DNA from: Alkalibacterium sp049389645
Lineage (GTDB): Bacteria; Bacillota; Bacilli; Lactobacillales; Carnobacteriaceae_A
DNA: 64,000 bases
Assembly (NCBI RefSeq): GCF_049389645.1
Contig: NZ_CP186540.1
Span: forward strand, 1,860,001 to 1,924,000
Direction: 5' to 3'
The position numbers were made by a program, and so were the translations under genes. This document shows positions 59,359 through 64,000 of the stretch, in pieces (positions within the stretch are counted from its first letter, which is position 1; every line of letters begins with the position of its first letter). A model generated the notes under the pieces. It was not told where the DNA came from and made no database searches. It saw nothing but the letters and a program-made list of their open reading frames with translations.

Positions 59359-59502
59359 GTGGAGCTTGAGATAAAGGAATCGAGTTTAAAAAAAGAACGT
59401 ATTCCTAAATCGGAAGTCCTACAGGCGGTTCGCAAACAAAAAAGTAAGGTCGTATTGGAAATGGATGAGATGATATCCGTATTACTTAAAACAAGAAAGT
59501 AA
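59359..59502 (+). pseudogene. DUF421 C-terminal fragment (47 aa)
   Basis: A GTG frame eight bases after AGGTGA encodes 47 residues: SSLKKERIPKSEVLQAVRKQ aligns with NLKKERVNKVELKQAIRKAG in the complete DUF421 gene 60 bp downstream, and EMDEMISVLLK with SFDEISAIILE. All membrane helices and the last strand are missing. It is either the remnant of a duplicated gene or a small soluble DUF421-tail protein that is still expressed; the good ribosome binding site leaves the second option open. It is too short for most gene finders. Confidence 0.6.
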
Positions 59503-59564
59503 CGATTAAGAACTAAACACCTTAAAAAAATGGGGTAAAAGTGAATTTAGAAAGAAGGTTACGT

Positions 59565-60071
59565 ATGACAATAAGTTATACAGATGTTTTTAAACTCATT
59601 GCGATCAGTGTAGTCAGTTTCATTGCTATTGTTTTTATATTGCGGGCCTCAGGCAAAAGGACCTTGTCGAAGATGAATGCCTTTGATTTCATTGTCACTG
59701 TTGCGCTAGGATCAGTTTTAGCCACGACGATCGTCAACTATAAAGAATCTTTTTGGAGCGGTATTTTGACATTCACCATGCTGGTTGGACTTCAGTATGT
59801 TTTCACTTGGCTATCTGTTCATTTTAAACCTGTACGTGCGATACTGAATTCAGAGCCTTCCTTATTATTTTACGATGGTGTGTTTAAGGATGAAAATTTA
59901 AAAAAAGAACGGGTCAATAAGGTAGAATTAAAGCAGGCAATCAGAAAAGCGGGTTATGTCTCCTTTGATGAAATATCTGCAATCATTTTAGAATCAGACG
60001 GCACGTTAACAGTGATGGATAAATCTGATAAAAGACGAATTCAAAAAGAAGAGTTTATATTTATAGATTAG
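59565..60071 (+). CDS. DUF421 (YetF-type) membrane protein
   Basis: 168 residues from the ATG six bases after AGAAGG. Three membrane helices come first, with the family motif ILRASGKRTLSKMNAFDFIVTVALGSVLATTI, then the cytoplasmic domain with LKKERVNKVELKQAIRKAGYVSFDEISAIILESDGTLTV. YetF-type proteins associate with spore or vegetative membranes; biochemical role unknown. Slightly short because the second C-terminal strand repeat is absent. A fragment of the same family lies just upstream. Confidence 0.85.
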   Translation: MTISYTDVFKLIAISVVSFIAIVFILRASGKRTLSKMNAFDFIVTVALGSVLATTIVNYKESFWSGILTFTMLVGLQYVFTWLSVHFKPVRAILNSEPSLLFYDGVFKDENLKKERVNKVELKQAIRKAGYVSFDEISAIILESDGTLTVMDKSDKRRIQKEEFIFID

Positions 60072-60082
60072 ATGAAGGTATG

Positions 60083-60130
60083 AAAAAATCGAGAACCAGA
60101 GGGTGCACATCCCCCTAATTCTCGGTTTTT
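60083..60130. terminator. Bidirectional rho-independent terminator
   Basis: AAAAATCGAGAA / TTCTCGGTTTTT outer stem and GAGGGTG/ATCCCCC inner stem, between the convergent DUF421 and pepQ genes. Confidence 0.85.
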
Positions 60131-60136
60131 ATTATT

Positions 60137-61237
60137 CTAATCCTTTATCGGTAGCTCAATAATTTCTTTAGTCGTATGAGTAAAAGGTCGTGCGTTTGAT
60201 TCACTGACATAAATGCAATCTTCGATGCGTACACCATAGTAATCTTCAATGTAAATGCCTGGTTCTATCGAAAAACACATGTTTTCCCTTATCGCCACAT
60301 TGACATGAGGTGCTATATTTGGATATTCGTGAACGGATTTCCCTATGCCATGGCCAAGTCTATGAGTGAAATAACTGCCATACCCGGATTCTTCAATATG
60401 TGTTCGGGCTATTTTATCGATGTCGCCGGCAAGAATACCCGGTTTAACAAAAGCTTGTGCCTTTTCTTGTGCTTCTTTGACAATGGTGTAAATAGCCTTC
60501 GATTTTTCATCTGCTTTACCGTAAACGATCGTTCGAGTCATATCGCTTGTGTACCCCTTATAAACGACGCCTAAATCAAATAACACCCATTCATTTGGCT
60601 TGAGCTGACGCTTTCCTGGATTGCCGTGTGGACTTGCGGCATGATCGCCAAACAGGACCATAGTCGGGAAGCTCATTTTTTCTACACTAAATTTTTTGAT
60701 TTCATATTCAATGCGTGCAACCACTTCTTCTTCAGAGATTCCTGTTTTCAAGTAATCCATACCGATCTTCAGCGCTTTATCTGCCAAAAGACCAGCTTCT
60801 TTCATAATATCTAATTCGTTTTGCTGTTTTATTACGCGTAAATCTTGAATCAAAGAGGTACTGTTTATGAAAGTTGCTTTCGGGAATATTTCTTTTAAAG
60901 CGTGATAACGTTTAACGATCAATGACTGTTCGTCTATGCCGATCGTTTTGATAATCTCGATATCACCTTTTAATGCTTCTGACAATACAGACCAGGGGGA
61001 GATCTCATCTTTATATGATAAAATATGGTCACACTCACTCGCTTCTGAGGCTGACTGTTTTTCGAGTTCAGGAACGATCAACCAAATTTCATCAAGGAAA
61101 ACGAGGGCGCCAACAACGCGCTCATGTGGCTCACTTTCGAAACCAGTTAAATAAGCTACCGTTAAGGGGTCATCATAATAGAGTAAAGATATTTCTTCTT
61201 TTTTCATGCTGTGTTGTAAGTGAGTTAGGACGGACAT
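60137..61237 (-). CDS. pepQ: Xaa-Pro dipeptidase (M24 family)
   Basis: 366 residues from the second of two adjacent ATGs, seven bases after AAGAAGG. The creatinase-like N-domain leads to the pita-bread catalytic domain; metal ligands are seen in WVLFDLGVVYKGYTSDMTRT (two Asp), HRLGHGIGKSVHEYPN (His), CFSIEPGIY (Glu) and VRIEDCIYV (Glu). It cleaves X-Pro dipeptides. It diverges from ccpA, the conserved pepQ-ccpA arrangement of lactic acid bacteria, and shares a cre-containing intergenic region. Confidence 0.93.
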   Translation of the reverse strand: MSVLTHLQHSMKKEEISLLYYDDPLTVAYLTGFESEPHERVVGALVFLDEIWLIVPELEKQSASEASECDHILSYKDEISPWSVLSEALKGDIEIIKTIGIDEQSLIVKRYHALKEIFPKATFINSTSLIQDLRVIKQQNELDIMKEAGLLADKALKIGMDYLKTGISEEEVVARIEYEIKKFSVEKMSFPTMVLFGDHAASPHGNPGKRQLKPNEWVLFDLGVVYKGYTSDMTRTIVYGKADEKSKAIYTIVKEAQEKAQAFVKPGILAGDIDKIARTHIEESGYGSYFTHRLGHGIGKSVHEYPNIAPHVNVAIRENMCFSIEPGIYIEDYYGVRIEDCIYVSESNARPFTHTTKEIIELPIKD

Positions 61238-61363
61238 CATTAAACCTTCTTTCAAGAATTTACATTTAGTCTATCAGAAAAAAAGTTGAGAGTATAGCTT
61301 AAGAAAGCCTTTTCTGAAAACAAACAAGAAAATTTCATGAAAACAATAGATAACAATTGAAAT

Positions 61364-61377
61364 TGTAAGCGTAATCT
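61364..61377. promoter_or_regulatory. Candidate cre site between pepQ and ccpA
   Basis: TGTAAGCGTAATCT fits the cre pattern TGNAANCGNTNNCA at 8 of 10 fixed positions, 65 bp before ccpA. CcpA autoregulation and control of pepQ from this gap are known in lactobacilli. Confidence 0.55.
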
Positions 61378-61441
61378 GTTATTCTGTATAAGGTAGAATG
61401 CGCTCACAAAATAAAACTATTCTCTCTAGAAGGAGTCAAAA

Positions 61442-62443
61442 ATGGATAAACAAACAATTACAATTTATGATGTTGCACGCGAAGCAGGCGTTTCAATGGC
61501 AACTGTTTCACGTGTCGTAAACGGAAACCCGAATGTTAAACCAACCACAAGAAAGAAAGTTTTAGACGTTATTGAACGTTTAGATTATCGTCCGAATGCT
61601 GTCGCTCGTGGACTGGCAAGCAAGAAAACAACGACGGTTGGAGTTATTATTCCTGATGTTACGAACCTTTATTTTTCATCATTAGCACGCGGGATCGATG
61701 ATATTGCCACCATGTACAAATATAATATCATCCTGGCAAACTCTGATAAAAATGAAGAAAAAGAAGTACAAGTACTGAATACACTATTAGCGAAACAAGT
61801 AGATGGTGTCATTTTCATGGGTAACAAAATTACAGAAGAATTACGTGCTGAATTTTCTCGTTCACGCACACCTGTTGTCTTAGCAGGTACAGTCGATCCG
61901 GATGCACAAGTCGGAAGTGTCAATATCGATTATAAAAAAGCGACAGATGATGCAGTCACCATGCTGATCGAAAATGGTCATAAAAGAATCGGCTTTATTT
62001 CTGAAAGCCATGAGGAACCCATTAATGGAATTTACCGATTGAGTGGGTACAAAGATGCTTTGAAAAAAGCGTCATTACCTTTTGAAGAAGACTTAGTTTT
62101 ACAATCAGAGTACACGTATAAAGTTGGGGAAGCCGTCTATGAGCAACTTGTCAAAGCTGGAGCAACAGCTACAGTTGTTGCGGATGATGAACTAGCTTTA
62201 GGTGTATTAAATGCTGCGTTAGACCGTGGCGTGTCAGTGCCAGAGGAGTTTGAAATCATTACCTCAAACAACTCTAAGTTGACATCGATGTCACGCCCAC
62301 GATTAACAACAATAGAGCAGCCATTGTATGATATTGGTGCGGTAGCGATGCGTCTATTGACTAAATTAATGAACAAAGAAGATATCGACGAGAAAACAAT
62401 TACTCTACCATACACAATCACATCAAAAGGAACGACTAAATAA
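61442..62443 (+). CDS. ccpA: Catabolite control protein A
   Basis: 333 residues, LacI/GalR family. The helix-turn-helix and hinge read YDVAREAGVSMATVSRVVNG and NAVARGLASKKTTTVGVIIP. The effector domain contains the HPr-Ser46-P contact region, typical for CcpA, near YEQLVKAGATATVVADDELALG. It binds cre sites to repress or activate carbon genes. AAGGAG precedes the ATG. Cre-like sites in this window include one upstream of itself and one at the YedE promoter; PTS control here may also involve it. Confidence 0.96.
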   Translation: MDKQTITIYDVAREAGVSMATVSRVVNGNPNVKPTTRKKVLDVIERLDYRPNAVARGLASKKTTTVGVIIPDVTNLYFSSLARGIDDIATMYKYNIILANSDKNEEKEVQVLNTLLAKQVDGVIFMGNKITEELRAEFSRSRTPVVLAGTVDPDAQVGSVNIDYKKATDDAVTMLIENGHKRIGFISESHEEPINGIYRLSGYKDALKKASLPFEEDLVLQSEYTYKVGEAVYEQLVKAGATATVVADDELALGVLNAALDRGVSVPEEFEIITSNNSKLTSMSRPRLTTIEQPLYDIGAVAMRLLTKLMNKEDIDEKTITLPYTITSKGTTK

Positions 62444-62449
62444 AAATTC

Positions 62450-62497
62450 GAACAGAAAAAGGCCCTTATCGATTGAGATAAGGGCCTTTTTCTGTTC
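62450..62497. terminator. Bidirectional rho-independent terminator
   Basis: Perfect 21-bp stem GAACAGAAAAAGGCCCTTATC with a 6-nt loop, between ccpA and the convergent PBP gene. Confidence 0.93.
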
Positions 62498-62507
62498 TTT
62501 TAACGTT

Positions 62508-62551
62508 TACTCGTCGTCATCGTCTCCATTACTCGTCGTCATCGTCTCCAT
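62508..62551. repeat. 22-bp tandem duplication at the end of the PBP gene
   Basis: TACTCGTCGTCATCGTCTCC-AT is present twice head to tail and spans the PBP stop codon. Loss of either copy would leave the protein sequence unchanged, so it looks like a neutral slippage event. Confidence 0.9.
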
Positions 62552-64000
62552 TACCGTCGTCAGCCTCTTCGTCAGGCTCAGGCTCCGGATCTTCTTCTTC
62601 CTCGGATTCAGACTCTGTTTCTTCTTCATCTTCGACTTCTGTTTCATCTTCAGTTTCTTCCTCGTCATCTTCAGCTTCAGATTCAGATTCTTCTTCCGAA
62701 TCATCGTCTTCATTTTCGTTTGAAGAACTTCGACCAGACCAGAAGTTTGCCAACTCTTTATCGGTTGCTCCAATGGCAAAATCATAAACAGTTGTCCCAG
62801 GGACGTTATCTACTTTAAAGAGCTCAGAATGCGTTGAACCGGAATAATTAATGGTTCTACCACCTGGCATTTTAACTGCTCCAGATTTCATGCCGGTATT
62901 TTGAATGACTGATTCTGTAGTTACACCCGATGGAACAGGAAACTCTTCGTTAACTCCAAAAATGTCAGGATTCACTTCATACACAGCACTCATTAATTCT
63001 GCCCAGAAGTTACGGTTACGACGGCTTGGGTGAATACCAAAGTCATCGCCTAAGCTATATTCATCATCACCATAGCCGATCCAGGTTCCGAAACTAATAC
63101 GTGGTGTACTGGCAAGATACCAAATATCTCTTCGGTTCTGTGTCGTACCGGTTTTAGAAATCCAGTCTGCTTCAAAAGGTAAGCTGTCCATGGTTCCACG
63201 AGCAGTACCCTCAGTGTGAACATCTCTCAGCATATCGAGTAAAAGATAATTTGAATCTGCTCCCCAAACACGGGTTTCTTCGATTTGATGCTCATATACT
63301 ATATCACCTTTACTATTCTCAATTCGTTCAATGACGTAAGGTTCGACATGAACACCGTCATTGCCCATAGTAGAAAAGGCACTGATCAAGTCAACTGGGG
63401 AAGGCCCAGTTCCTAAACCGCCTAATGCAAAAGAAGCATTATCAAATTCGGAATCGGGGATATCATTAGCAGTTAAACCCATGCGTCTGATGTACTGAGC
63501 TGGATCATATTGTTCTTTCAAATCCATCCAAATTTTAGAAGCTGGAATATTTTGAGATACAGTTAATGCCTCTCTGGCCGTCATCCATGTGTTGGTGATT
63601 CGGGTAGCATTCGTAATAGGATGATCGACATAACCACCTACAGCTGAACTCCAGTTGGGAACGAAGTATTCAGTATCAGGAATAAGCGTTGCAGGTGTGA
63701 TCAAATCGTTCTCAATGGCAGGACCGTATACGGCTAAAGGTTTAATGACTGAGCCAGGTTGTCTTTCTCCGTCAAATGCAATGTTATATTGCGATTCATT
63801 GTAATCGCGACCTCCAATAAAGCCAATGACACGTCCGGTTTGGTTATCGATCATGGCTCCCGATGTATTTACAGGGACTTCAACAGTTTGCGTTTCGCCG
63901 TCATCGTCTTCATACGTATATGAACGGGGATTGCCCAGCTGATCTTTATATTCGGTGGTGACACGTTCTAATACGTCATGAATTTCTTTATCAATGGTTG
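62529..64000 (-). CDS. Class A penicillin-binding protein (PBP1A-type), C-terminal part
   Basis: Partial: the frame is open to the right edge, so the N-terminal membrane anchor and glycosyltransferase domain lie outside. The 490 visible residues hold the transpeptidase: SVIK in QPGSVIKPLAVYGPAI (active Ser), SQN in LTVSQNIPASK and KTGT in WISKTGTTQNRRD. It crosslinks peptidoglycan outside the membrane. After a short domain (VPGTTVYDFAIGATDKE) the protein ends in a 65-residue tail made almost only of Asp, Glu and Ser (SNENEDDDSEEESESEAEDD and on), an extreme acidic extension likely adapted to high salt or pH. Confidence 0.93.
   Translation of the reverse strand, partial: TIDKEIHDVLERVTTEYKDQLGNPRSYTYEDDDGETQTVEVPVNTSGAMIDNQTGRVIGFIGGRDYNESQYNIAFDGERQPGSVIKPLAVYGPAIENDLITPATLIPDTEYFVPNWSSAVGGYVDHPITNATRITNTWMTAREALTVSQNIPASKIWMDLKEQYDPAQYIRRMGLTANDIPDSEFDNASFALGGLGTGPSPVDLISAFSTMGNDGVHVEPYVIERIENSKGDIVYEHQIEETRVWGADSNYLLLDMLRDVHTEGTARGTMDSLPFEADWISKTGTTQNRRDIWYLASTPRISFGTWIGYGDDEYSLGDDFGIHPSRRNRNFWAELMSAVYEVNPDIFGVNEEFPVPSGVTTESVIQNTGMKSGAVKMPGGRTINYSGSTHSELFKVDNVPGTTVYDFAIGATDKELANFWSGRSSSNENEDDDSEEESESEAEDDEEETEDETEVEDEEETESESEEEEDPEPEPDEEADDGNGDDDDE

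Noticed and set aside
62507..62785. 92-codon Lys/Glu-rich ORF over the PBP tail
   Set aside because: It is the out-of-frame shadow of the repetitive acidic tail, not an independent gene.
1..64000. tRNA or rRNA genes
   Set aside because: I looked for the conserved GGTTCGA-type arm and rRNA blocks on both strands and found no convincing instance.

Overview
The window is a low-GC Gram-positive chromosome. I place it in the Lactobacillales, most likely a Carnobacteriaceae-type marine or haloalkaliphilic lineage such as the Alkalibacterium or Marinilactibacillus group. The evidence is the divergent pepQ/ccpA pair, AGGAGG-type ribosome binding sites, Gram-positive lipoproteins, T-box and M-box leaders, a mannose-family PTS under a LevR-type activator with its own sigma-54, and very acidic extracellular proteins (three lipoproteins and a poly-Asp/Glu tail on a class A penicillin-binding protein). 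The genus is inference. I see no rRNA, tRNA, CRISPR array, prophage or intact transposon.

Layout. 0-2.7 kb: the 3' part of a riboflavin operon (ribE, ribBA, ribH) ending in a coupled HAD phosphatase. 2.7-5 kb: a ZIP-like membrane protein, a CorA-type transporter and a PspC protein. 5-12 kb: a sulfur cluster with a LysR regulator diverging from a YeeE/YedE transporter, a CoA-disulfide reductase/rhodanese fusion and a taurine/sulfonate-type ABC transporter. 12-20 kb: aldo/keto reductase, AEC and MFS transporters, a 52-bp tandem repeat array, a VOC-fold protein, and a P1B-4 metal ATPase with glutathione peroxidase behind a PerR-like box. 20-22.3 kb: two related acidic lipoproteins, then a long noncoding stretch. 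22.5-30.4 kb: LevR-type activator, sigma-54 promoter, mannose PTS (B, AB, C, D) and rpoN. 30.5-38.7 kb: M3 peptidase, a second YedE transporter, two acetyltransferases, a coiled-coil M23 hydrolase and an RNA methyltransferase. 38.8-43.4 kb: HD protein, SDR, lipoprotein, M-box/mgtE, HxlR regulator. 43.4-51.1 kb: T-box pheST, zapA, cvpA, mutS2, trxA. 51.4-57.2 kb: a small unknown gene, a second noncoding element, an FAD/NAD(P) protein, a yslB-like gene, murI-rdgB-phosphoesterase and a CbpB/DarB-like protein. 57.2-64 kb: MscS channel, YtxG/YtxH-like pair, DUF421 gene and fragment, pepQ, ccpA and the C-terminal part of a class A PBP.

Most striking observations. (1) Two intergenic stretches 30 kb apart (21948-22308 and 51871-52230) are diverged copies of the same 360-nt noncoding sequence. 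They align almost without gaps, and a long-range stem shows a compensatory C-G to T-A change, so I propose a large structured RNA. (2) A tandem array of seven 52-bp units alternates two subtypes as a 104-bp higher-order repeat; each unit can fold into two hairpins, and its changes avoid breaking the stem. (3) A short ORF starting Met-Asp-Pro-Val-Pro lies between the M-box and mgtE, overlaps mgtE, and resembles the concept of the Salmonella MgtL leader peptide.

Many starts given here are shorter than the longest possible reading frame, because the ribosome binding site places them there.
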